Part shown: in pieces, positions 52,741-64,000 of the stretch
Numbering within the stretch: the stretch's first letter is position 1
Layout of the letters: each line of letters opens with the position of its first letter
NCBI RefSeq assembly: GCF_041296385.1
Contig: NC_091014.1
Span: 67,704,578-67,768,577 of the forward strand
Direction: 5' to 3'
DNA length: 64,000 nucleotides
Source: Aphelocoma coerulescens
Taxonomy: Eukaryota > Chordata > Aves > Passeriformes > Corvidae
Position numbers and translations under genes: made by a program
The notes under the pieces: generated by a model
Databases searched by the model: none
Told to the model about the DNA's origin: nothing
What the model saw: only the letters and a program-made list of their open reading frames with translations

Positions 52741-53726
52741 GGCTCTTTCATTTTTTCCACTTTCCCACCTGTTTTCAAGGGTCTATGTAGCAGGAGGATG
52801 CCCACTGCCTCACTTCCTGGATTCAGGAGCTTACAGCTTTTGATGAATGATTCCTTGACTATTCTTTTTATGGTGGTTTTAATTACACTGAAGTGCTCCA
52901 TAATTATATGCCAATTATTTTTTTTTTATAATTACCACTGACATGTACAAGTGAAGGAATACATTTTAGGGCTACCTATTAGTCTTTTGTGGTACTTAAA
53001 ATTCTACAACATTAACAAAATTGGTTTTACATTGTAATAGCATTTGCACCCTTTTATGAAATAATGGACGTGAGAATTGCTTGGAGAACAGTACATGACT
53101 ACAGAATTGCAATACTGGTATCAGGAGGGTTACCAATCACTGTATTATAAAACCACACCTACTTTTAAATACTAAAATGAGCTGTCTTTAATAACATCAT
53201 CTAGCAAGTCACCTGATATGTGGGTTTTGTCCTGCCAGAGAGTCTGAGCATTATGAAGATATGGAAATTAACAAAAATTTACAGCTGGAGCTTGGTAAAA
53301 GCATTCTTTGTGCTGACTTTTCCGTGAAGAGACTTGCCAGTTGGTGGCCAGATGTGACAAAACATCCCTAAACCAACAAATACTTTCCAGGAGAGTCACT
53401 TGTGAACTGTGGCTCACAGGTGAAAAACAACCTGGGGTCCCTTGTGGTGCAAGCTGTGTCTTAGGTCGTCACTGTGGTGCTCTCAAGTGCCTCCTGCAAC
53501 ACATCAGTTGAAAAGTAAAGCAAGTCCTTTAATAAGCAAACTTTGGTGCCTCACTGAAGCTGAACTTGGCCAGCTTTGGGTGAGCACTTTCCTAAGGACA
53601 GCTTTGAAACAGGAGAGAACAAGGGAGGAAGGAAATTTTGCACAGAAGTCATTGAGAGAGAAGCAGTTGTGAAGTATGAAGTCTGTGTGTCCAGCTGTCC
53701 CAGCTGTGGATTTTCTCATTGGAGAG

Positions 53727-53775
53727 GATCACAGATCATGGAATATTCTGAGTTGAAAGGGATCATCAAGATGTC
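53727..53775 (-). mobile_element. CR1-like tail fragment
   Basis: atcacagatcatggaatatt, then ctgagttgaaagggatcat, resembles the minus-oriented CR1 tail aatcatagaatattctgagttggaaggga. Only about 45 bases. Confidence 0.5.
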
Positions 53776-56700
53776 CTGGATGTTATGACTTCACATAGGC
53801 CTGTGACTGATGGCAGCTGATGGGCAGCAGGGAAGGGTGAAGGGCTGACTTCACACTGACCAAAGCAAGATACAGTGACACCAAGGAGTGGCAGGATTTC
53901 TGTGGATACAGGATACTGAGAAAGAGCATCTTGGACAGAAATGGAGCACCCTGCGGTGGACAGGAGAGCAGCCCTGCAGGAGACTGGTGTGAAGGGACAG
54001 AGGGGAATATGCAGAGGCCAGAGGCAGGTGAGCAGGTCAAGCACTGGTGAGGTGAAGCAAGTACCACTCATTGACCTGTGAAAGCTGAGCAGTGCCACTG
54101 CAGGCAGAGGGTAAACATTATCCAGTGAACTCACAGGGACCTGTGACAAGCAGGGAGGCTTGCCAGGGCTACGGAGCACCACAGTGGATTGGCTGCACTG
54201 CAAAAGACTGAAAGTACCCCTAAGTTAACAAAAAACATGGTATGAAATTTCCTAGGTCTCACTAACCAGAGTGTGCACAGTGAAATTGTGGAAGAGCTGT
54301 GCAGTGAGCTTCCTTAGGGACGCAGTCTTTAGGACATTACTTTGTCTTGATGACCTAAAAGGATTCAGCGACAGCTGAACATTTGCAAATCGTCAGAGGC
54401 AAGCACAGAATGATCAGTTAAAGCCTGCAAACTGAAATATTGGAAAAAGAGCAAGAACACCAGAGGTTTCCAAGTCAGGCAAACATACAAATGAGTGAGG
54501 ATAGTGGGAGTGAGGCAAGCAAGGGATAGAAACAATGACACATAAATCCAGAAAAACTAAAACTTGAGAACTCTGTGACTTACAGAATATGCATGGAGTT
54601 GAAACTTTCAAAGCATTAGGAAACTCAAGTCATCCTTCACACTCTGTAACCAGTTTAAATGGGAGCAGACTTAAGACTTCAAGTGACTTGAGGAAAAGTC
54701 CTAAGTATAGGATGGGCAGCGATATCCTTCCCCATTTTGAAAGGATTAAGGAAAAATTAGAGTAGTTTGAACTAGCACTTTGGAGGTGTCAGCTTGGAGT
54801 CCTGCTTAAGCATTTGCAAGATCTTGAACATATGTATTCTATATCTCTGAAATGTTAATTTTTCTTTGTTAAGTTACTCCAGGTAAACCACAGCTGAGCT
54901 TAGTGAACATGCAGACAGACTGGAGAGAAATTCCCCATGTCCCAACTGGGACATGACTAAGGGAAGTGCAACTGGGCTCCTCTGGAAGAGAGGGATGCTG
55001 GTATTCTTCCAGAGCACTGTGTTGGCTTCAACCTACGGAAAGCAATGGCCGCCTCTACATTTTCAGGAAAATGCTCCTATTGGTGTCTTTATGCTCCCCC
55101 TAAAACGGTTGCTGTTCCCAAAAAAAGAAGGAATATTAGTCCACATAACTGTTCAGTCATTTTCCCACCCAAGTAGCTCGTTCTCTCCCAAATAGGTTTT
55201 GTTCATTTATTTTACCAGGAGACATCTTATGAAACTCCAAGATCATCTACCTAACTCCACCTCCAGGATTTCCTTAAAAGTACCATGTATAGGTGTGAAT
55301 CCTTTTAGTGATCCTATAATGCTACAAAATGATTACAGAATCCAGGAACCAAAGGGAGAAGCCAGCAGAGAACTGATTAGTTAATTCCTAGATGGCAGCT
55401 CTTAAAGCAAATATATCCACTATCAATATATGCAAACAAAGAGAAACATAACTACCACCACCAACAAAGAGAAGCCCCACATGAACAACAAATCAAAATC
55501 CATGCACCAGTTCAAAATAAATAATTTTATCCAACTGTTTGGTTTCAGGTGATGAAATCATTGTTACATTAATGCTGACCCGGAATAACTGCACAGAAAT
55601 TACAGAATATTACAGAATGCTGGGCAGTATTACATAAATCGAGTTCTAACATGGTTTTTTCTTTGGCCTGTTACTGTGAGCACATACCTGTACACAATGG
55701 AGAGGTTCAATAGAGGGCACACATTTATCAGCACTGTGTACCAAGGAGAGAACTCACCCAGAAGGGCAAATTTTCCATGCTGTGCATGGGGATTTAGCCA
55801 CCCAACTCTCATTAATGCTAATGAGAACCGTGCAGCCCGATGCCACTCTGCTAAATTATGGTTTTCCTTGTTGTTCTATTCAGGACAAAGTAACTGCTGA
55901 CCTGGAGCCACTGGAATGATGGAAGCAACTCTGTGATACAGTTCTGACTGATTTGCCTTGTCCTATGACTTAATAGACCTTGCAATGATGAGGAAAGACA
56001 TTTGAACACAAACTGATTATAACTTGTGGCTTGTACATCACAGTTCCCTTTATTTTCAGGATGTAAGGGTGTGGGACAGCTAATGCATCTTTCCCTCTAT
56101 GACAGCTTCCCCCCACTAAATCTGCTCATCCACAGGAACTAGCACTGAGTTGATGGAACTCTGTCCCTACCTAGAACTTAGATCTGCAAAGGATTTAAGA
56201 AACAGTTTGAGCTGAAGAGGGTGTTCTGATTCCTAAGGGGAAATTACTTTGTTTTTTCTTGAAAAGACCCCTCCACCGTTCATGTTGAAAATCTCGAATC
56301 CAGTTTTCAGTCCAAAACGCCTCCCTCTCAAGTACAATGTAACATTTGAAAGTGTACACAATGTAAAATGTCTTGTGCACCTGGGACGGGATCATTCTTT
56401 CCCTACAGCATCTCACTTCCTGCTGAATACTGCTTGCCTGTCTAAGCATAATGTCCTGATCAACATGACATTATAGTAACTCAAATTTGGGCAGAATGAC
56501 ACACACAGCCATTAGAGTAATCAGTAAAGCAAGAAGAGTTCAAAACGTACAAGAATCCCACAACCCTGAGTCATTATTTACATTGCCTTTCCCTGGATCT
56601 GCCAAAAGATAGCAAATTCCACCCCCTCACTCCCCCCACACACAAACAGTTGTGGTTTTTTTCCCATAAAACAGTCCTATCCTTCAAGGACTAATTTCCA

Positions 56701-56810
56701 CCATGAGATACCCCCCAGCCTTTTCCCTGCTGGAATCCATTCCTGAATCTGAGAAGACAGAATGACACTTTATGGAATGCCTTTTAATTTGTTTTATTGC
56801 AGGCCAAAAA

Positions 56811-57324
56811 AGAGGAGAGGAGAGGAGAGGAGAGGAGAGGAGAGGAGAGGAGAGGAGAGGAGAGGAGAGGAGAGGAGAGGAGAGGAGAGGAGAGGAGAGG
56901 AGAGGAGAGGAGAGGAGAGGAGAGGAGAGGAGAGGAGAGGAGAGGAGAGGAGAGGAGAGGAGAGGAGAGGAGAGGAGAGGAGAGGAGAGGAGAGGAGAGG
57001 AGAGGAGAGGAGAGGAGAGGAGAGGAGAGGAGAGGAGAGGAGAGGAGAGGAGAGGAGAGGAGAGGAGAGGAGAGGAGAGGAGAGGAGAGGAGAGGAGAGG
57101 AGAGGAGAGGAGAGGAGAGGAGAGGAGAGGAGAGGAGAGGAGAGGAGAGGAGAGGAGAGGAGAGGAGAGGAGAGGAGAGGAGAGGAGAGGAGAGGAGAGG
57201 AGAGGAGAGGAGAGGAGAGGAGAGGAGAGGAGAGGAGAGGAGAGGAGAGGAGAGGAGAGGAGAGGAGAGGAGAGGAGAGGAGAGGAGAGGAGAGGAGAGG
57301 AGAGGAGAGGAGAGGAGAGGAGAG
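56811..57324 (+). repeat. Perfect (AGAGG)n array, 514 bases
   Basis: About 103 consecutive copies of AGAGG with no interruption. The left edge is gcaggccaaaaa and the right edge agctcagatcc. All three plus-strand frames read as Gly-Glu-Glu-Arg-Arg repeats and the minus strand as Ser-Ser-Pro-Leu-Leu, so the long open frames here are artefacts. The ANO2 transcript would carry the complementary, purely pyrimidine strand. Confidence 0.98.
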
Positions 57325-59610
57325 CTCAGATCCTTTACATCACAAAACCCATACACAAATTAATGTTTATATGTATAAAAGCAACATATTGAAAACAGGG
57401 AGCACTTACCTCCAGTGCTACATCTGCTCCCAAGCAGAATTCTCAATGGCTTTGGTTTAGGCAAAGGAATTTCCATGAGGTATGAAATCATGGCTAACCA
57501 GCAATGCCTCTAAAGAACTGTGAAATCATAGAATAATTATCTAACCAGCAGAAATTCAGTAGTGAGCACTTTGGCACCAGAGATACCTGCAGGGCTGTTT
57601 GCTGCTAGAGAGAAAGTAGGTGGTGGCTTGGGGACAAGAAAGCAAAGTCTCATTTCCCCTGGAAAAGAAACTCTGAAATTCAGGATTTTTTTTACTGCAA
57701 CAAAGAATAGGTCAAGGTGCATCAGGCAGCAGGTATTGCAGTTGGGGCAGCCCTCACACAGCACCTCACCCCAATAACAGCAGCATGACCTCTGTCATTT
57801 AACAGCTCAGAAAAGCAACAAATCCCAGGGCCAAATTCCCCAAAATATCTCATATTTTACTACTTTGTTTTCATGAAACTGCTATTCAAGCTGCACTGGC
57901 CCACATGCCTTAGAGAAATTATCACTGTTCAGCCTCCAAGCCTACTCTGCAGGCACTGTGGCAGTGTCACATCCCTCAGGGCTTCATGTGTCACCCTTCA
58001 AACCCTCCCCAGGGATTTAATTTGCACATTAAAACTTCTGCTGCAAACAAGAGCACTGATAATTAAAATATGTTTTCAGGGAATCATCTGTGAACAAGCC
58101 AAGCAGCTGATTTTGTTACTGTGCATGCCCATCCTGCAAGTGTCCAGTTCTCCCCCTGCCATGCCCCAGCAGAGATGTACAAGCCATTCCTTGTGGGCTT
58201 CTCATCTGCCAAGCAGTTTGTAGGAATTGAAGTAGTTCTCCCAGCAGATGACAGAACTCAGCACAGGACACAAAGAAGTGGAAATACAAATTTAGGAGGC
58301 ATTATTGGCCATTTCTACTAGGCAAGTCTGCTAGAAACAGCATTATGTAAAAATATATGTAAAATTAGGATGCCTCTGGCCCAAATCCCACTGTAAATAT
58401 CACCAGAATGTACAGACCTATTCTACCTCCATCTAAAATTCAAGATATGGATGACTCCATTTCCCAATCTTCAGACAATTGATGACATTTGCCATGGTTT
58501 GCCCAAGAGCTTTAAAAAGGTTATTGACAAAATATGCCTATATTTTTGATTTTTGTACATCTTTTCAATTTTCTCTGCATCTCTTGGAAGCCATTTTGAC
58601 TAAGGTACCTCACATCAAGAGTCTGGACAGTAATTAAAAACACAGAGTGAGTCTATCTGCCCATTCATCTATTCAAGTCACAACACAATCATTAAAAAAC
58701 AGGATTCATAGTATGGATTTTGAGCTTTGACATCACAGCCATTCTACTTAGCCACTTTTTATTTTGGATCATTATGTTAATGCTGATTTAATCACACGTA
58801 AATCCCATGGGGCTACTTCAAAATCCTGTCTAAAATGGAGACATGATTTCTCCTTAAATAGTTAATCAACTTGTCAATATTTTCATCACATTCACTTCAC
58901 TACCACTGAAAACCTTGCCTTGCCTGTTCAACTTTAATTTTATAAGAGCTGTGTATTACATTTCAGCCCCATATAACATACAGGAGCAGAACATGTTTTA
59001 GCTAATTAATGCTTCTGTAACCAGAGTCGCTGAAAAATATGCATCAAATATTTATATAATTGGCTCCCCAAAGAAGCATTGCCTTGTTCTGAGTGCTGAG
59101 AGATGGAAATACAAAGTCCAAAGACCTAGAGCACAAAAAACCCCAGTCTGCTTCCAGTGCTACATTACTCTGCATTCTCGTTGGCTTCAGGAGGCATTCC
59201 TTAATAGGGATAAAGGTCTGGGACTCACATTAAATTTCCATATCCTTTTAATGTTAGCTGCTATTAAGCCTTCCTCTGCACTTTGGATGAATGAATATTT
59301 TGAGGCAACTACAACCTCCACACTGAGTGCCTGCAAGGTGTCTCTCATGTACTAAGGGCATGAGATGTTTTCCTGGGATTATCCACAGAGCACATTGATA
59401 GATTTTGGGAAAAGACATCTTTTCTTTTCTTTTTTCAGGCTTTTAATTACTACTAAATTAAGCAATATCCATTATATAATTTTGGCTACTTTTTGTCCTT
59501 ACTAGCTGACAGGAGACTGACAAATAGGGAGCACCTTAGTGCAACAACACAGTGCATTTTAACCCCATAAATAAAATCTCCTGCAGCACTACAAGCTTTT
59601 GTTTGGCTCA

Positions 59611-59638
59611 GGTTGGGGGAGGGGGGGGTGTTGGGAGG
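59611..59638 (+). repeat. G-rich run, possible G-quadruplex
   Basis: ggttgggggaggggggggtg followed by ttgggagg: runs of 5, 8 and 3 G. The run of 8 could supply two tracts, giving four in all. Confidence 0.6.
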
Positions 59639-60185
59639 TTTGTTTGGCTGGTTGGGTTTTTAAGTTTATGTGGGGTTTTTTCCACAAAAATGCAAAACAT
59701 GCCTTGGAATATCAAGCAGAAAAATCCAGTCACAACCTCCAGCGTCAGTAATATTATTATCAACACTGAGGACCTTAAGGACTTCCTTCCCCTCAAGTGT
59801 AATGTAATCAAGGGGGTTTAGTGAGACGTTTTTGAAACAATACCAGCTCAAAAATTGAGGTTAGATGAGCTTCTTGGAGGGTAATTTACACTTTGTTTTA
59901 GGATTGTCATCATCTTCCCCTTGAATAAATATTTCCTTTCCCAACTGCTATTTAGCAAAGTACATTTCACTTCAAATGTGCTTGAAAATGATCCAGCTTT
60001 GTCAGAATGCCAAAGCACATCTCCAGTGTCTTCTTATTCCATACCTATTATGCCTTGCCATAGGTAATACTAATTGAATATGGTGTGTGTTGCATTTGGA
60101 GTCATTAAAGCAACAGCAAAATTCAAATTTAAGGGAACTACTGGTTTCAGATTAGGTGAAACACAACTATCAGTTTCCCTAGGAA

Positions 60186-60305
60186 CAAATAACAAGCAAA
60201 CAAACAAAAAACAAAACAAAGAAGAATAAAACAACAACAAAGGAAAAGAGGAAAATGAAAATTTAAAAAATAAAAACCAAAAAAAATCACCAAAAAAACA
60301 ACAAC
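60186..60305 (+). repeat. A-rich low-complexity tract
   Basis: Degenerate mixture of CAAA, CAAAA and AAC units over about 120 bases. It makes a spurious Phe-rich frame on the minus strand. Confidence 0.8.
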
Positions 60306-60924
60306 CAAGAACTGCAATGTCCATGGTATTTATTGCCCTTCCTGGGCAACTTCATACCCAAGACTATCATTGTGCAGTCTGTCTTGGACATGCAAAATAT
60401 CACCTTTGTTTAAATAAAGGAAAACAAACAACAAAACAAAACAGGAAGGATGTATGAAGAGAAATGAAAGTTTCTCTGGAGGACAGCAATAACAAATGAT
60501 AGAAAGTTATTAGGCAGTTGAAAATGTAGTCAGGAATTCCTTAATTCACAAACAATAACTGGGAGGTTATGGAGACAGTCCACAGTCTTGCCTATTTTCC
60601 ACGAATTCAAAAGGCACAATATGCCTCTCTCCACATACAAATTTCACATTTTTTTTTTTCCTTGTCTCTCTTCTTTTACACAATGAATTGACAATACAAG
60701 TGAGAAAGGTGTTTATCCATAGTTATCAAGCATTTAACAGTCATAATAATGCCACGTGTTAACAAACATATTAACATCATGGAAATTCACACTTTTCCAA
60801 AAAAAGCTGCAGAAACAAAGATTTTTAAAATTGTTGTAACTCTATCCTGTGTTCCTAGAGATGAACTTCCTGCTGTCTAAAAGGTTTCAGCCTACAAAAG
60901 TTTCTTCTAGAAGAACTCCCATGG

Positions 60925-60963
60925 CCTGTGAGGTTGGTAGATCCAAACCATTCCACGATTCTT
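60925..60963 (+). mobile_element. Possible CR1 tail fragment
   Basis: ggtagatccaaaccattcca followed by cgattctttgat resembles the CR1 terminus ccaacccaaaccattctatgattct. Too short to be sure. Confidence 0.35.
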
Positions 60964-63209
60964 TGATCCAGGACACTATATCATTCTTAAATTAGTGGAT
61001 TTTCTTGCAAAACCATATGAAGATGACGTAAGGCAGAGAAAGCACAGCCTGCTCCAAACCAAGGGTCCAAAACTGGAATCCCTCTAACATTTACCTTTTC
61101 AGCCAGACCAGACTTACCTTTAAACCTGGTCCAGAGTATACATTAGAGAATATATCTCAACTTCCAATAGCATTATATGAAAAAAGTCCATTTCTTATAT
61201 TAGCACTAACGAACAACAACAAACAGAAAACCTCCACCTAGCAAACATTCAGTTCAGCATAGTCCACTGGAAATGTAGTAGTTGAAAGTCCACTGTGCTG
61301 CACAAAAATACAAATGCTACTTTAAGGCCGTTCTCAGTTTAATAAATTTATAGACACATTTTTTTCCCAGGACTAAAAGCAGAAGTTGTTCTCATATCGA
61401 CTCAACACACAATTTTAATCCATATGTAAGGACAGCTGTGCCTTTCACATGTGCCTAACCAGCATTTTCTACAAAATTCACAGCAAGAAAACATGCAGAA
61501 CCTTCAGTATGTTCCAACAGGAGTTAACTAACAGAAGAAAAAATCAGTGAGGTGAGAAAAATAAAAGGAAGTAAAAGCCACAGGTCATGGGTAGGGAAGA
61601 AAAAGGATAATGCACAGTCTTTCCTGTCCCTTCCAGTTTCTCAGGAAATTCTGGAAGGAAAAACACTTTCCCCTTTTGATTAGACAGCTCATCTGTTGGG
61701 GAAGGATGGGAGGAGGGATGGGGGACAGGAGTGACTCTGTATATGCACAGTAAGAGAAGTGATGGAATAGCATTTTTTTGTCATTTTCAAAATCAATTCG
61801 TTTTTCCCATGAAAGAACTGATCAACAGTTTCCTCTGAACTTCCCAGTTCAGTTACAAAAAAGCCTTTTCCTCTTCATAGTGAACACTGTGACAAAAAGG
61901 GTTTTTTTGATCAACACTTTATGACATCATTTGTCACTCTGTATATTATTTAAGAGCATGTGTCATCACTTGGAAGGAGGCCAAAAGAGAATTTGTATCC
62001 AGCTGGACTTAGGGTAAGTACGAGTCAAATAATCAAATCCAAATCTCCTGCTAGACCTTTTGGGTTCTGATGAAATTCAGAACTGAAAGGGGTCTCCAAA
62101 AACAGCTGTTGTCCTGGGTTTTGTGCAATTTGGTTATAAAAATCATAGCAGTAAGATGGTCATGTACTGAACCATAGCCCCCATGTGCAGCATAAAAGAA
62201 TCAGGATCTGAGATCACTTTTTTCTGCTCAGTGCAAGGATGGCTCAGCCAGGCTGTGCAATGAAATACAACCCAGAGCCACCTGCAACTCAGCAAATTAA
62301 GCAAGGAAAATGTTAAGAGTCAAAAAACTTTTCTACTTTCTACCCCTGCCAGTGATTTAACATGCATACACTATGCCAAGCCAGTCAGACTCGAATTTTC
62401 AGATTCAATCTGTGACTTGCTCCCTGTTTTTGAAGTGTTGACTGGTTGCACTGGAAGCAACATGAGCTGTAAGTTCTCAGCACGTATGTAAAGAAGCCCT
62501 AAATCTCTCTGTCAAGAACAGAGCACCTAAAACCAGAACCCAGCAGGGACTTCCCTTCACTGGATACAAATATCCATGGCTTTCAAGGAGGCATAGTGGG
62601 ATAGCACAGAGTTCAGTGCAACGACGTGGGATTTGGAAGACCTGTGCTCGACTGAGCGACTGGCGACAGCCAAGTGAAATAACCACAGCTCCCAGCTGAC
62701 GAGAGCATAGCATCATTCCAACATCACACACATCATAGCCTGGGAGTTTCTCCTGTCACAGCATAGGAGCTGTTCAGTCCGTGGGTGGAATGAAGAAAGG
62801 ACACAAAACTTACACACGGCTGAGAAGAAAGCTGAGAGTCACACTAAAAGTATTGTGAGGAAATATGAAATGTCTTAGCGGTATTCCAGCAAATTACTTA
62901 AGAGATACTTCCTTCATTTTAGCAATATTTAAGGGGGTTTTTTTTGTAAGAAAAGTGTGTTTGCTGCATGTCATAAAACATTTAGATAAATAAATATGTT
63001 TTCACCTAAAGTAAGATTGAAATTGTTACTCAACACTACATTAAACAACAATAACAACCACGTCTTTCTCAGACAGAAAGGACCAAGCCACACAAACACA
63101 CCCTGGCCACCTTCTTAGCTTCACACCATATTTTGGGCATCCAAAGTGGCCATTATCCATCAGGACACCCAATGCCATTGGGTATGACGTGCAAGTCTCC
63201 CCCTCTTAC

Positions 63210-63617
63210 CTCGGGGTCTTTCTCGATCTCCAGCCCCGCTTCCAGCAGGTTGCGTTCGTACTCCTCCCGCTGCAGCCGCCTCTCCTCTTCCAGGGCATCC
63301 AGCGGGCTGAGCTCCACCACCTCCAGGCCTGGCAGCCCCGGCCACTCCCGCAGGGCACGCTGGCCATCGTCCTGCTGCTGCTGCTGGGGCTCAGCACGGC
63401 CCTTCCTGGTGCTTCCGTTCCAAACCAGGGCCACAGAGGCGGATCCACGCGTGGGCTCCGGGGAGGCCACGATGGGCACGTGCTGGGCCAGGCGCCTGCG
63501 GTAGTGGTAGGCCAAGACATAGTCGACCTTCCTCTTGCTGTCCCTGAAGTGCAGGCCACTCGGGGAGGCCTTGTCCCTGGCCCCTCCCTGGGTCCCATCC
63601 ATGTAGTTGTTGATAAC
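63210..63617 (-). CDS. ANO2: ANO2 exon A: N-terminal cytosolic domain
   Basis: 408-base exon, 136 codons, phase 0 at both ends. It begins with VINNYMDG just after an acceptor CAG and ends in EKDPE before donor gtaaga. It holds the family motif HFRDSKRKVDYVLAYHYR (fragment residues 23-40) and the LSPLDALEEERRLQREEYERN stretch, both typical of ANO1/ANO2 N termini. Between them lies a low-conservation linker with an EPQQQQQDD run encoded by five CAG codons. By memory the mammalian ANO2 segment is about 30 residues shorter here. The exon is strikingly GC-rich against an AT-rich background, which opens long spurious frames on both strands. The domain is cytosolic and contributes to channel assembly and gating in the family. 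Confidence 0.95.
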
Positions 63618-64000
63618 CTGGGAGAGAAACACAGGAGTCGCAAAAAAGCCCAAGTAGGCAGGGGGAGTCTATCTCCACAGGGGCACGTGAAGCCATGAAG
63701 AATCCAGGTAAGACCTACAAACATTCATTTTGCAAACCAGTCTCACTTCATTCCTTCTCTGACCATAAACTAAACATAGTGGCCTTATCCCAACACATGG
63801 GATCCCTACGGAAGAGCAGGTACGGAGGTGTTGCAGAATGATTAGAGGATCAGGGACATGGATTATTGATAAAGGGAACAAATCAATAACAGAACTGTAC
63901 AAAGCAAAGGCCTGCAAGCAAAGGCCTGCATGAGAAAAAGCCTCCATGAGAAAGTGCCTGTGTGAGAAACAGGCCTGAGAACAAAAAAGGGAATTTTAAG
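63618..64000 (-). other. ANO2: ANO2 intron upstream of exon A (incomplete)
   Basis: 383 bases of intron upstream of exon A, beginning with its pyrimidine-rich acceptor (tttctctcccag on the minus strand). The end of the window carries a degenerate tandem repeat. No start exon is visible. Confidence 0.85.
63904..63990 (+). repeat. Degenerate 16-17-base tandem repeat
   Basis: About five imperfect units of the type aggcctgcatgagaaaa (variants agcctccatgagaaag, tgcctgtgtgagaaac). It may continue beyond the window. Confidence 0.7.

Larger units (their letters stand above)
39401..63209 (-). other. ANO2: ANO2 intron A-B (23.8 kb)
   Basis: The longest intron here. It holds CR1 pieces (40470-40700, 48795-49154, 51434-51597, 52181-52740, and short ones near 53727 and 60925), an L2-like relic (42140-42640), the second copy of the unassigned repeat (40285-40434), an (AT)n run at 48584-48602, a 16-base tandem at 50253-50296, the AGAGG array (56811-57324), a G-rich run (59611-59638) and an A/C low-complexity tract (60186-60305). 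No additional ANO2 exon is needed, because exons A and B join in phase 0 at a junction also seen in mammals. Confidence 0.8.
5900..63617 (-). other. ANO2: ANO2 gene, internal part (11 coding exons)
   Basis: Partial gene for anoctamin-2 (TMEM16B), a calcium-activated chloride channel of the plasma membrane, known in mammals from olfactory cilia and photoreceptor terminals. Eleven exons on the minus strand join into 435 codons with no stop and no phase conflict. The product runs from a VINNY motif through TM1, the cysteine-rich loop and TM2 to a run of four glutamates. The loop ([16 protein letters not shown]) and the [13 protein letters not shown] stretch fit ANO2 better than its paralogue ANO1, which I recall as [14 protein letters not shown] and FSVFMALWAA. 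Splice sites are AG/GT throughout. Missing from the window are the start exon(s), upstream of 64000, and all exons after TM2, including the TM6-TM8 calcium site. The gene looks intact. The ANO2 assignment is from remembered family sequences. Confidence 0.96.

Noticed and set aside
53766..54203. 145-codon minus-strand frame
   Set aside because: No recognisable domain or splice context. Composition follows the GC-rich block. Listed only as an unexplained block.
56762..57460. Three overlapping open frames of 188-232 codons plus one of 190 on the other strand
   Set aside because: They are products of the AGAGG array, in which no stop can occur in any frame. Not genes.
63133..63724. Several 100-172-codon frames on both strands around exon A
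   Set aside because: High GC makes stops rare. Only the frame that splices in phase and shows the VDYVLAYHY and SPLDALEEE motifs is coding.
1..64000. CRISPR arrays, operons, phage or plasmid features, tRNA and rRNA genes
   Set aside because: The window is vertebrate intronic DNA. No such structures or cloverleaf-like or rRNA-like stretches were recognised by eye.

Overview
This is vertebrate, almost certainly avian, nuclear DNA. It is AT-rich and intron-dominated. Its repeats are mainly CR1 LINE 3' ends of the type that fills bird genomes, ending in the ATTCTATG-like tail, and there is one ERVL-type solo LTR. The style of the CR1 copies fits a neoavian bird, perhaps a songbird, but the species cannot be fixed from this window. 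Nothing here is bacterial or viral-genomic.

The window holds part of one protein-coding gene, on the minus strand: ANO2 (anoctamin-2, TMEM16B), a calcium-activated chloride channel. Eleven consecutive internal coding exons were found, running from 63617 down to 5900. All have canonical AG/GT borders and compatible phases. Together they make 1305 bases, or 435 uninterrupted codons. They cover the cytosolic N-terminal domain, the linker to the membrane, TM1, the cysteine-rich first extracellular loop, TM2 and the start of the next cytosolic segment. The first exon(s) with the start codon lie beyond 64000. The exons for the rest of the channel, including the pore and the calcium site, lie below position 1.

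Layout, left to right (3' to 5' of the gene): 1-5899, intron with four CR1 pieces; 5900-12555, three exons (TM2, loop, TM1) with CR1 copies between them; 12556-27079, a 14.5 kb intron with a mosaic CR1 reverse-transcriptase relic and a 37-base A tract; 27080-35668, six exons, most of them small (42-65 bases), with the solo LTR in one intron; 35669-39301, an intron carrying a 1.5 kb old CR1 ORF2 relic; 39302-39400, one exon; 39401-63209, a 23.8 kb intron with five or more CR1 pieces, a degraded L2-like reverse transcriptase, a copy of an unassigned 150-base repeat and a perfect 514-base AGAGG array; 63210-63617, a GC-rich exon with a lengthened linker and a (CAG)5 run.

I found no new biological system. 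The most unusual items are the uninterrupted pentanucleotide array, the L2-like relic, the unassigned duplicated repeat and the bird-specific expansion in the GC-rich ANO2 exon. All comparisons with ANO2, CR1 and L2 families are from memory; no search was run.
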